Shown: positions 26,850 to 35,967 of the stretch, one piece after another | Layout of the letters: every line of letters begins with the position of its first letter | Position numbering within the stretch: position 1 is the first letter of the stretch | Source: Draconibacterium sp. | GTDB taxonomy: Bacteria > Bacteroidota > Bacteroidia > Bacteroidales > Prolixibacteraceae | Length of the DNA stretch: 64,000 nucleotides | Direction: 5' to 3' | Assembly (NCBI GenBank): GCA_016705335.1 | Contig: JADIYN010000006.1 | Span: forward strand, 62,001-126,000 | Made by a program: the position numbers and the translations under genes | The notes under the pieces: model-generated | The model's database searches: none | Told to the model about the DNA's origin: nothing | Seen by the model: only the letters and a program-made list of their open reading frames with translations

Positions 26850-27182
26850 ATGTCCGATTTTTTCAGCCAGGTTTACGAAGTAGTTAAATTGATTCCTGCC
26901 GGACGGGTTACATCTTACGGCGCAATTGCTGCCTATCTTGGTTCACCGGGAGCGGCGCGCATGGTGGGCTGGGCAATGAATGCTTCTCACCATCATCCCG
27001 ACTTTGTTCCTGCCCACCGGGTAGTCAACCGCAACGGTTTGTTAACAGGCAAACATCATTTCGATACGCCAAATGTGATGAAAGAATTACTGGAAAATGA
27101 AGGTTTGCTTTTTGACGACAACGACCAGATCCTGAACTTTGAAGAACGGTTTTGGGACCCTGCGAAAGAGTTAAGTTTATAA
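26850..27182 (+). CDS. alkyltransferase-like (ATL) DNA-binding protein, MGMT family
   Basis: A 110-residue protein equal to the DNA-binding domain of O6-methylguanine-DNA methyltransferase. The helix-turn-helix and Arg finger (PAGRVTSYGAIAAYLGSPGAARMVGWAM) are present, but the active-site PCHRV is PAHRVVN with Ala55 in place of the alkyl-accepting Cys. It therefore cannot repair by transfer; ATL proteins bind O6-alkylguanine, flip it and flag it for nucleotide excision repair. The gene is between trmB and mrp on the same strand. Confidence 0.85.
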   Translation: MSDFFSQVYEVVKLIPAGRVTSYGAIAAYLGSPGAARMVGWAMNASHHHPDFVPAHRVVNRNGLLTGKHHFDTPNVMKELLENEGLLFDDNDQILNFEERFWDPAKELSL

Positions 27183-27299
27183 ACCCAAAAAGATTTGAAG
27201 TTGTTATATAATTGATAAGTTTAAGTGTCGCATTTCACACAAATGTTTATAATTAACATTATTCCATACAAAAGAGTATTTATTATAATCTGGTTTTAT

Positions 27300-27307
27300 T
27301 AGTTTTG
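27300..27307 (+). promoter_or_regulatory. Bacteroidota -7 promoter box for mrp
   Basis: TAGTTTTG matches TAnnTTTG, 40 bp before the mrp start at 27348. The spacing is right for a short leader; no good -33 element is visible. Confidence 0.4.
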
Positions 27308-27347
27308 CCTCAAATAATAAATAATCATTCATAAATAATAAATAGTT

Positions 27348-28463
27348 ATGTCCGATATACCACGTAAATTAATAGTTCCAAAAAACGTAACCGATGCGTT
27401 GCGCACTGTAAAATACCCGGGAAGCGAAGAAGATATTGTTGCCCTCGAAATGCCACAGGAAATCAGGATTGCCGGTCAACGGGTAAGTTTTTCACTGGTT
27501 TTCCAAAAAAGTGATGACTCAAATATTGAAACACTGGTTTTGGCATCAGAAGAAGCAATAAAAAAATACATTGGCGAAGAAGTTGAAATAGAAGACAACA
27601 TTTCAGTGAAATTTATTCATGATATGCAACGTCCGGTTTTGCCCAATGTTAAAAATATTATTGCAATTGCATCGGGTAAAGGTGGCGTGGGGAAATCAAC
27701 GGTTTCAGTAAATCTGGCTGTTGCACTTGCCAACCAGGGCAAAAAAGTGGGATTATTGGATGCCGATATTTTTGGGCCTTCAATCCCAAAAATGTTTGGT
27801 GCCGAAGGCGATAAACCGGCGGGAATAAAAATAGATGACCGCGAAATGATAAACCCGCTTGAAAAATTCGGGGTGAAATTCTTGTCAGTCGGCTTTTTTG
27901 TTGATACCGAAAGTGCCATTATCTGGCGCGGTCCGATGGCATCAAATGCACTGAAACAACTTATTTCAGAAGGAAACTGGGGCGACCTGGATTACCTGTT
28001 GATTGATTTACCACCGGGAACAAGCGATATTCACTTGACTTTGGTACAGTCAGTTCCGGTAACCGGGGCTGTGATTGTAACAACTCCTCAGGATGTGGCG
28101 CTGGCCGATGTAATTCGTGGCGCAAGTATGTTCCAAAGCAAATCTATAGATGTTCCGGTTTTGGGTTTGGTTGAAAATATGGCCTGGTTTACACCTGCCG
28201 AACTGCCCGAAAACAAATACTATATTTTTGGAAAAGACGGCGGTAAAAATCTTGCCGAAAAAATGGGAATACCATTTTTGGGTCAAATTCCAATTGTGCA
28301 AAGTATTCGCGAAGGTGGCGATTACGGAGTTCCCGTTGCAGTTGATGCCGACTCAATAACCGGCGCTGCATTTGCCGAAGTGGCAAAAAATGTTCAGCAT
28401 CGTGTTCATATCCGAAATATTCAACTGGCACCAACCAAAAAAGTTAAAATTACAAGGAAATAA
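27348..28463 (+). CDS. mrp: Mrp/NBP35-family P-loop ATPase, iron-sulfur carrier family
   Basis: A 371-residue protein with an N-terminal MIP18 (DUF59)-like domain (about 8-85) and a deviant Walker A IASGKGGVGKSTVSVNLA at about 107-124, then LLDADIFGPSIPKMFG and LLIDLPPGTSDIHLTL. Such proteins bind and transfer Fe-S clusters (ApbC in Salmonella). The CxxC that bridges the cluster in ApbC/Nbp35 should lie near 283-288, but here the segment reads WFTPAELPENKYYIFG without Cys. So cluster binding by the usual ligands is not possible. Downstream of the ATL gene, with its own promoter box. Confidence 0.9.
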   Translation: MSDIPRKLIVPKNVTDALRTVKYPGSEEDIVALEMPQEIRIAGQRVSFSLVFQKSDDSNIETLVLASEEAIKKYIGEEVEIEDNISVKFIHDMQRPVLPNVKNIIAIASGKGGVGKSTVSVNLAVALANQGKKVGLLDADIFGPSIPKMFGAEGDKPAGIKIDDREMINPLEKFGVKFLSVGFFVDTESAIIWRGPMASNALKQLISEGNWGDLDYLLIDLPPGTSDIHLTLVQSVPVTGAVIVTTPQDVALADVIRGASMFQSKSIDVPVLGLVENMAWFTPAELPENKYYIFGKDGGKNLAEKMGIPFLGQIPIVQSIREGGDYGVPVAVDADSITGAAFAEVAKNVQHRVHIRNIQLAPTKKVKITRK

Positions 28464-28543
28464 AACCAGCTAACAAAAGCATTTTAAAAAGCCATAAATT
28501 GATTGTTTAAACTTTCAGTTTAAAATTACTGGGAACGCAGAAG

Positions 28544-28611
28544 ACGCTGATATTACTGATTTAAACAGATTTTTTACACTGAAAATCTGTTTAAATCGGT
28601 GTTATCAGTGT
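28544..28611. repeat. 68-nt long-stem palindromic element
   Basis: Inner arms 28555-28573 and 28582-28600 (ACTGATTTAAACAGATTTT and its complement) match at 18 of 19 positions, with an 8-nt loop. The stem extends outward over ACGCTGATATT / GTTATCAGTGT (28544-28554 with 28601-28611). It looks like a mobile or REP-type unit rather than a terminator, since no U-run follows. Confidence 0.6.
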
Positions 28612-28671
28612 TCGATTTCCCTTTGTTCAGGAAATGATAAAATTCAATACTTAAAGCCGTTCAAATTTTTA

Positions 28672-28679
28672 TATTTTTG
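28672..28679 (+). promoter_or_regulatory. Bacteroidota -7 promoter box for sprE/porW
   Basis: TATTTTTG matches TAnnTTTG, 89 bp before the sprE start. No clear -33 TTTG. Confidence 0.4.
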
Positions 28680-28767
28680 TGCCCTTTGGAAATCATACAG
28701 AATCAGGATAAACAAACAATATTCTTATAAATATTGAGTTTATTCATAGAGTTAATAAATCAACCGC

Positions 28768-31700
28768 TTGAGGAGAATTTTTTTACATACCGCTTTAGTT
28801 ATTTTTTTGGTTTGGGTCTTTGCAGGTTGTACGACCGAAAAAAACACATGGTCAACCCGTACTTTCCATAATATAAATTCACAGTACAATGTGTATTTTA
28901 ATGCCAGTGAGAGCGTTAAAAAAGGCGTTGCAAATATTGACGAGCGGTTAGATGACGACTTTACACGGCTTCTGCCCATATACAAATCAAGCACGCCATC
29001 GGCTGGTGAAATGGTAAAATCGGACATGAATTATGCCATTGAAAAATGCTCGAAACTGATTGAAATTCATTCGATAACAAAAAAGCCAAAGCGCAAAAGA
29101 AACCGAACACGGAAATACCAGGAATTTGCAAGCCAGGAAGAATTTAACAAGTGGATTGACGACAGCTACCTGTTAATGGGGAAAGCTTATTTCTATCAGC
29201 ATAATTTTGTGGGGGCAATTGATAATTTTGGTTTTGTAGTCAGAAAATACCCTGATGGCGAAACAAAAGATGAAGCACAAATATGGCTAATACGCAGTTA
29301 CAGCGAACTCGGAAGATTTACCGAAGCATCAGAAGTTATTCAGGCAGTTCAAAATGATGAAGCTTTTCCGAAGAAACTTGAAAAAGATTTAGCCATTGCA
29401 ACTGCCGACTATTACTTGAAACAGCAGGTGTATGACGAAGCCATAAAATTTATTGACATCGCTTTAAATAAAATTGTTTTTAAAAGACAAAAAGCACGAC
29501 TTAAATACATTGAAGCGCAACTCTACCAGGAACTCGGAATGAAAACCGAAGCATCTGCTGCATACAGGGCAGTTACAAAAATGAACCCCGATTATAAAAT
29601 GGCCTTCAATGCAAAAATTAATGCGGCAGGAATTTTTTCGGGCGAAGGGAATGCAGAAGATTTAAGAAGGAGTTGAACAAAATGCTCCGCGATCATAAAA
29701 ATTTCGATTTCCGCGACCAAATTTATTATGCTTTGGGGAACGTATATTTTAAAGAAGGAAACCGTGAAGTTGCAGTCGATAATTACAGAAAATCAGTATC
29801 GACAAGCTTTCAAAACCAATACCAGCGCGCACTTTCATCTATAACTGTTGCCGATATCTATTTTGAAGATCTTGAATACCGCAAGGCACAATCGTATTTC
29901 GACAGCGCGATGATAATAATCGACGAAAACTACCCCGATTATGAAACTGTTTCAACAAAATATAAAGGGCTTACCAATTTGGTTGATAATCTTGTTACTG
30001 TTGAGCGTGAAGACAGTTTGCAACGGATTGCCAACATGCCTGAAATTGAGCGTGAATCACTGATAGCCCGCATAATAAAAGAAGAACAGGAACGCCTGCG
30101 CAATGAAGAAAACCTTGCCATGCAGGGAACGGGAAGCCAGGGTTACAACCGCTCAAACCGCAATCGGCTGGGAATGGGAAATCAGCAAGCCGGTGCCGGT
30201 TGGTATTTCTACAACCCGCAAACCGTTTCCTACGGACGTGTCACTTTCCAGCAATTGTGGGGTAAACGTAAACTCGAAGACAACTGGAACCGCGCCAACA
30301 AAGGAATTTCAACTGAAATATCGGAAGAAGGAATGGAAGGGGTTGACTCCACGCAAATTGTTGTCAGGGAACAGGACCCATTGAAAAAGGAATTTTACAC
30401 GCAGGATTTGCCACTAACCGATTCGTTGATGGCAATTTCGCACGACAAAATCCGCGATGCCCTGTTTAATGCCGGTAAAATATTTAAAGTCGATTTTACA
30501 AATTATCCCCGTTCTGCAGATTCATTTGAAGATTTAAACCGGCGTTACCCATCTAATATTTACCTGCTTTCGGCATTGTTCGAGTTGTATGATTTGTATG
30601 AATTAATGGGTGACAAACAAAAATCGGACTACTACCGCAACATGATAATTTCGCAGTTCCCAAAAAGCAACTACGCGCAATACCTTGTCAATCCTAACTT
30701 TTTTGTTGAAATGCAAGCCCGACTTGATAACCTGAATAATTTGTACCAGGAGACTTTTAGAAATTACAAAGCCGGAGTTTACAGCAATGTGATTTCACTT
30801 TCAGCACAAATGAAGACAATGGAACCTGACAGTGCGATGATTCCAAAAATCGATTTTATGAACGCGGTTGCCAACGGTACACAATCGGGAGTACAGGATT
30901 TTGAAAAACGGCTCGAAAATTATGTGGCGACTTACCCGGCTGCAGAACCAACGCCGCTGGCCAATGAAATCCTGACTTTGATTCGTGACAGTTCGTTAAA
31001 CGATTATCAGAAACTGATTGATTTGGGTTACATCAGCGAAGAAATTAAAAATGACGAATTGCTGACCGAAAATCAAAATGCTGAAGATGAATTTGGCGGG
31101 AAATTTACCTACGATGAAGATTTGCTCCATTATTTTGTAATCGCCTACCCGCGTGAAGCAAAAGTAGATTTAAACCGCCTGAATTTTGATATTGCCAACT
31201 ACAATATCGACCATTACACAAAAGTTGATTTCGATATAGAAACAGAAAATTTAGATGACAAAACAGCATTTGTAATTGTGCGTTCGCTCGATAACAAGGA
31301 AAATGCACTGATTTATCATGGTGCAATTATTCGTCGCGCCAGTGTTTTCAGAGCATTAAAAGATGTTGATTACCTGAATTTTGTAATTTCATCAACAAAC
31401 TACCGGGCCGTGATGAATGAAAAATCGACTGTCGATTACCTGAAATTCTTTGTAAAAAATTACAGCCGCTACATTCGGTCAAACTTTACCGATGAAGAAC
31501 TTGAAGTTTCGCCGGAAGAGTTGATGGCACGCGCCAAAGAGCAGGATAATATTTTAAGGGAAAAAGGGAAGTTTGTTGTTGTGAGTACCGGTGCTGAAAA
31601 GCTTTTCAATACAAATATCGACACAACCCAGAATTTTGTAATCGCAATAAAAGACAAAAGTATATCAACCCGCCAGTTGCTAAACGATTTTGCCGATTTC

Positions 31701-32453
31701 AACAAAAACGAATTCAGGTTGTGGGGACTTGCCCTTCAGTTGAAACAAGCCGGAGATTATCAGTTACTCGTTGTAAATGGTATTCCTACTTTAAACGAAT
31801 CGATGTCATATTTCAGGAAAGTTGTTGTAACACGCAGTTTGTTTAATTCGCTGGGGCAGTCAATTTACCGGAATTTCCTTATTACAAATGAAAATATACA
31901 AAAGCTGATAGAGCAAAATAAAGTTGACGAATATATTGAGTTCTTCCGCAACAACTACATACAGAAAACGCCGGCGCAAACTGGTTCAACAGAAAATACA
32001 AACGCTACGCCTGCTCCCAATGAACCGGCCACCCAGCAAAATGTTGCCGTTGACGGGCCAAAACCCAAAGAATATGAAGGGCCGTACAGCGAAAATATTG
32101 ATGGAAAGCAATTGTTTGTTTTTGTAATTCCGGTGCTTGATATCGATCAACCTGCATTTATAAGTGGTATTAATCAATTTAACCAGGCCAGTTATGCCAA
32201 CCTGAATTTGAAAGTTGATGTACAACCATTGGATGAACTTCGCCAGATTGTTCGTGTAACCGGACTTCCGGACAGAGAAACTGCAGCCTTGTATTTTACA
32301 AAAGTTGTGAATAACCGCGATTTATATGTTCCACTCCGCAAAGGAAATTACCGTAATTTCCTGATTACTGAACCGAATTATGTTGTATTCCTGCGGGAAA
32401 AGAATATTCTCGACTACATGAATTTCTACAAAAGGTTTTATCTGGAGCAGTAG
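28768..32453 (+). CDS. sprE: type IX secretion TPR lipoprotein SprE/PorW (frameshift near 29663)
   Basis: SprE (PorW) is an outer-membrane-linked TPR lipoprotein required for type IX secretion and gliding. The start is a TTG at 28768; a stop codon lies just upstream in frame at 28756. Signal peptide with lipobox WVFAGCTTEKNTW, then the family block STRTFHNINSQYNVYFNASESVKKGV. TPR helices follow (SYLLMGKAYFYQHNFVGAIDNF onward). The frame breaks after GNAEDLRR; one missing A in AGAAGG near 29663-29670 restores DLRKELNKMLRDHKNFDFRDQIYYALGNVYF. About 1,229 residues restored. The long C-terminus includes three related segments ending YRNFLIT/YRAVM and a Pro/Thr-rich linker near 31970-32040. Neighbour of porX and an ECF sigma gene. 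Confidence 0.87.
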
Positions 32454-32494
32454 TAAGAAGGTTACGGGTTACATGTTACATGTTTAGTTTATTT

Positions 32495-32824
32495 TCACCA
32501 GTTCTTCTTCCTAAAGGTTAACCTGATTAAATTATCGAACTGGAGACTAAAAACAACCACAATCAGAATTTCGACAACCAAAAGCACAATTTTTGAACTT
32601 TCTCCAAAATACTGTAACCCGAAATCTGATAATGCATCGGTGATAATCAGCCCGAAAATCAGCCCCGACAAAAAGAGAAACCACGACCAGCGAATGTTGC
32701 GCCAGAAAGATTTTTCTTCGGCTTCCTTTTTCCTTATCGACTCCATCACTTGCTCTTCAAAATTTGGAAACTGAATTTCGAGCTTCGAAAACTCCATTAT
32801 TTTTTTGAAATCTTTTTCTTCCAT
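32495..32824 (-). CDS. small membrane protein, possible anti-sigma partner
   Basis: No family recognised. The 109-residue protein has an acidic, amphipathic N-terminal half (MEEKDFKKIMEFSKLEIQFPNFEEQVMESIRKKEAEEKSF) and two transmembrane helices (about 46-65 and 79-97). It starts 6 bp after the stop of the ECF sigma gene, so the two are cotranscribed. A cytoplasmic helix plus membrane anchor directly downstream of an ECF sigma gene fits an anti-sigma factor, but no zinc-anti-sigma (HxxxCxxC) motif is present. Confidence 0.6.
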   Translation of the reverse strand: MEEKDFKKIMEFSKLEIQFPNFEEQVMESIRKKEAEEKSFWRNIRWSWFLFLSGLIFGLIITDALSDFGLQYFGESSKIVLLVVEILIVVVFSLQFDNLIRLTFRKKNW

Positions 32825-32830
32825 TTTCTG

Positions 32831-33383
32831 TTAATAAAGCGATTTGACCTCTGTATTCAACATTTTCTGCAACAATTCCTGCATGTTTTTCCTACCCCGG
32901 TGGAGGTGAACTTTTGTATTCGATTCGCTCCAGCCGGTCATTTCGCAGATTTCTTTTATGCTGTTTTCTGCCAGGTAAAAAAGCCTTAAAACAAGACTTT
33001 CGTTCACCGGCAACCTGTTTAAACATTCGTTAATGTAAAACTTTTGTTCCGTTTCCTTTAATGCATCAAAAATTGCCGGATTCTCCCGGAAATCGAATCC
33101 TACATCAATTCCCGGTTCAAACACTCTTATCCTTCCTGATCGTTTTAAACGATTCGTTAATAACAATCCGGCACAACCATGTGCTGAACTTCGATTCGCC
33201 TTTAAACGATTTTAAGTTTTCGTATGCTTTTACAAATGATTCCTGTACAACCTCCGCAGCTGTAAATTCATTTTTTACAATCGAAAAAGCAACCGAAAAA
33301 GCCAGGTCTTTATACTGTTTTATAAAGTACCTGAATTCTTCGGTTTGTCCGTCGAGAACCTTTTTAATGTAAAGGTCGTCCAT
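32831..33383 (-). CDS. ECF sigma-70 family RNA polymerase sigma factor (frameshift near 33120)
   Basis: Region 2 is in the N-terminal frame (33383 down): YKDLAFSVAFSIVKNEFTAAEVVQESFVKAYENL, KFSTWLCRIVINESFKTIRKDKSV. Region 4 is in the next frame: LNRLPVNESLVLRLFYLAENSIKEICEMTGWSESNTKVHLHRGRKNMQELL. One extra T in the TTT near 33121-33123 explains the split; corrected, the linker reads KSVEPGIDVGFDFRENP. About 184 residues. It is the middle gene of a three-gene operon (DUF6249-type membrane protein, sigma, small membrane protein) between sprE and porX. In Porphyromonas an ECF factor (SigP) works with PorX; a similar role here is only suggested by position. Confidence 0.85.
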
Positions 33384-33386
33384 CAG

Positions 33387-33773
33387 CTACTCTTTGTTTT
33401 TGGGCTTGTCGGCAAAATAAGCAACAAGAATTGAGATAGAAGTAAAAAGGAAGATGATTCCCATAAATATTGGTTCCGGTTGAATTGAATAATTCCCAAA
33501 CGAATCTTTTAATACATTTTCCATTGCCAGAATTAAAAACCAGGCAACTAGCCATCCGATAGAAAAACCGGTAGCAATAATGCCAACCTTCAACCATGGA
33601 AATTGAAATCCGGAATCTGACTTTCTCCGGGCATAAAGCTCCGAAACATCTTTGTCTCTTTCTATTAAGGCCATGCGTTCTTTGTTACGCGTTTTCAGAT
33701 AAACATACCAACTCAGAAATACAGTTACCAAAAGAAGGATAGTGAACAGCATAAAATAATCTTCGCCTCTCAT
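33387..33773 (-). CDS. DUF6249-like membrane protein
   Basis: A 128-residue protein with three transmembrane helices (about 6-25, 60-84 and 101-121) and a basic cytoplasmic segment (KTRNKERMALIERDKDVSELYARRKS) between the first two. This layout matches small DUF6249 membrane proteins that accompany ECF sigma genes in Bacteroidota. It ends 3 bp before the sigma gene start, so it is first in the operon. Function unknown. Confidence 0.7.
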   Translation of the reverse strand: MRGEDYFMLFTILLLVTVFLSWYVYLKTRNKERMALIERDKDVSELYARRKSDSGFQFPWLKVGIIATGFSIGWLVAWFLILAMENVLKDSFGNYSIQPEPIFMGIIFLFTSISILVAYFADKPKNKE

Positions 33774-34116
33774 AATTTTATTTTTTAAATTTTCACTTTG
33801 ATTTCGTTCGCGGCAAAAAGGTTACAAAAATTTTCTGACAATAAGACTTTTAATAGATAGAAAAGTACCGCTGTACTCCCTTTCGAAATCAAAATTCGTT
33901 AATCGTCATACGTTAATCATTTTCGGAATCGGTGTTTCAAATTACCAGAGCATCCCAATTTCAACTTCCAGGCATATTCTCTCGACTCCAGTCTTTCATC
34001 CACATTCATGCATTAAAGCATTCCCGCATTCTCGCATTGGAGTTAAAGTAAGTTAAACAGGCACTATAACGGCACTATTATTGTTTTTATCTTTACAACA
34101 GTTAAAATTGAAGTAT
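33774..34116. other. 343-bp divergent promoter region between the sigma operon and porX
   Basis: Holds a tandem octamer repeat at 34002-34041 and a TATCTTTA at 34088-34095, one base from the -7 consensus and 22 bp before the porX start. Two GGCACTAT words at 34060 and 34070 form a short direct repeat. No gene seen. Confidence 0.45.
34002..34041 (+). repeat. five tandem 8-nt units of the form GCATTNNN
   Basis: ACATTCAT, GCATTAAA, GCATTCCC, GCATTCTC and GCATTGGA follow one another with an exact 8-nt period. The fixed GCATT core and variable three-base tails exclude simple slippage of a perfect repeat. It lies 75 bp upstream of porX. Confidence 0.6.
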
Positions 34117-35673
34117 ATGAATAAACCACGCATTCTCTGGACCGACGACGAAATTGACTTGTTACGCGCTCATATTATTTTTCTTGAGAGCAAGGGATAT
34201 GAAGTTGAAACAGCCAATAACGGTTTGGATGCAGTTGAAAAGTGAAAGACAGCTATTACGATATTATTTTTTTAGACGAAAATATGCCCGGCATGACAGG
34301 GCTTGAAACACTGACACAAATTAAAACGCTGTCTCCAAATGTGCCTGTTGTGATGATCACGAAAAGCGAAGAAGAGAATATAATGGACGAAGCAGTAGGT
34401 TCGAAAATTGCCGATTATCTTATAAAACCAGTAAATCCGAAACAAATACTACTCACGCTAAAAAAGAATATTGACCAAAAAAGGTTGGTTACGCAACAAA
34501 CTACTTCGGCCTACCAGGTACAGTTTGGGAAAATAGGGATGCAACTCAACGACAGGCTGAATTATACCGAATGGATTGACATTTATAAAAAGCTTGTGCA
34601 CTGGGAGATTGAACTCAGCCAGTCGGATGACTCGGGAATGGACGAAATACTTGCCATGCAAAAAGAAGATGCCAACAATGCATTTTTCAAGTTTATTAAA
34701 GACAATTATCTCGACTGGTTTCAGCAAGAAATTGGCGACAGGCCACTTTTATCGCCCGACATTTTTAAACACAAAATTTTCCCGCTGCTCGACGGCGGCA
34801 AAAAAGTATTTGTACTTGTCATCGACAACCTCCGTTTCGATCAGTGGCGCACAATCAACAAGGTTTTCGATGGTTATTTCCGCACCGAATCGGAGGATTT
34901 GTATTTCGGTATTTTGCCCACAGCAACAATGTATGCGCGCAATGCCATGTTCGCCGGTTTAATGCCTTCTGAAATCGAAAAACTGTATCCTGAATATTGG
35001 GACGATGATGATAACGAAGGAAACAAAAACCGTTTTGAGGAACAGTTGCTGCGGAAACAAATGGCCCGCCTCGGAAGAAAAGAAAAGCTTTATTTCGACA
35101 AAGTGTCAGGGATGCGCATGGAACGCCGTATTTCGGACAACCTGAGCAGCATTTTGGAAAGTGATCTATCAGTTATGGTTTTTAATTTTGTTGATATGAT
35201 TTCGCATGCCCGCACCGAAATGGATATGATCAAAGAACTGGCAAGCGACGAAAAAAGCATATCGTTCGCTAACTTTGAGCTGGTTTAACAACTCACCGTT
35301 ACTTTCGCTATTAAAAGGATTATCGGAAAACAATGTCAAAGTTGTTGTAACTACCGACCACGGATCAATTCGCGTAAACAATGCAATAAAAGTTATTGGC
35401 GATCGCGAAACAAATACAAACCTGCGTTACAAATTAGGCAAAAACCTGAATTATAAATCGAAACAGATTTTTGAGGTGCGCGATCCGCGAAAAGCATTTT
35501 TGCCTTCGCGAAATGTGAGTACAAGTTACATTTTTGCCAATTCCGATGATTTTCTGGCATATCCCAACAACTATAATTATTACGCCAACTATTACAAAGA
35601 TACTTTCCAGCACGGTGGTATTTCTATGGAAGAAATGATAATCCCGGTGATTACGCTGGTTCCGAAAGGATAA
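34117..35673 (+). CDS. porX: type IX secretion response regulator PorX, receiver plus PglZ domain (two frameshifts)
   Basis: PorX is a response regulator whose output domain is a PglZ/alkaline-phosphatase-like fold; it controls type IX secretion genes. The receiver starts MNKPRILWTDDEIDLLRAHI; after repair the phospho-acceptor is Asp54 in IIFLDENMPGMTG. The PglZ part shows VFVLVIDNLRFDQW, GILPTATMYARNAMF, VVVTTDHGSIRVNNA and HGGISMEEMIIPV. Frame breaks: a missing A near 34229-34233 (restores DAVEKVKDSYYD) and an extra A in the A6 run near 35250-35257 (restores DEKAYRSLTLSWFNNSPL). About 518 residues restored. Divergent from the ECF sigma operon, downstream of sprE. A perfect palindrome follows the stop. 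Confidence 0.9.
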
Positions 35674-35678
35674 AATTT

Positions 35679-35694
35679 CACAGTTCAAACTGTG
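35679..35694 (+). terminator. 16-nt hairpin after the porX stop
   Basis: CACAGTT-CA-AACTGTG, a perfect 7-bp stem 5 bp past the stop codon, with a weak AT-rich tail. A second, stronger hairpin lies at 35801-35823. Confidence 0.5.
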
Positions 35695-35800
35695 TAAATA
35701 AGTTTTGGTATTAAATATTCCAAAGCTTATGATTTTGATCTTAAAAACTGAAGTCGAATTTGTGCTGGTTTTAAATTCAAATAAATATGAAAAAATGAAA

Positions 35801-35823
35801 ATCCCCGGGTCACACCTGGGGAT
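35801..35823. terminator. bidirectional hairpin between porX and the GH3 gene
   Basis: ATCCCCGGGT / ACCTGGGGAT (10-bp stem with one wobble, 3-nt loop). The minus-strand side is followed by T-rich sequence, suiting the GH3 gene that ends at 35968. Confidence 0.7.
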
Positions 35824-35967
35824 CATCAATTTTCAACAGGTTCAATAACCTATTAAATTTTAATTATGCGGTGCAAAAATATTGCGGTTAATTAAAGCAA
35901 TCGCCCCAACCGTTCATTTGATTCCTTTTTTGCATAGATTGGGACTTTGTTATCAAAAAAATTTGAA

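Larger units (their letters stand above)
28464..28767. other. 304-bp intergenic region between mrp and sprE
   Basis: Contains a large palindromic repeat (28544-28611) and a -7 promoter box (28672-28679). No ORF or RNA gene is supported in the rest. Confidence 0.5.

Noticed and set aside
29663..29676. Programmed frameshift in sprE
   Set aside because: There is no slippery heptamer or downstream structure, and similar breaks occur in many unrelated genes of the window.
34002..34041. Tandem octamers as a CRISPR array
   Set aside because: Units are only 8 nt with no spacer structure, and no cas gene is in the window.
34117..35673. PglZ-domain protein as part of a BREX or Pgl phage-defence system
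   Set aside because: It has an N-terminal receiver domain and matches PorX end to end. No BrxA/B/C, PglX methyltransferase or PglW gene is present.
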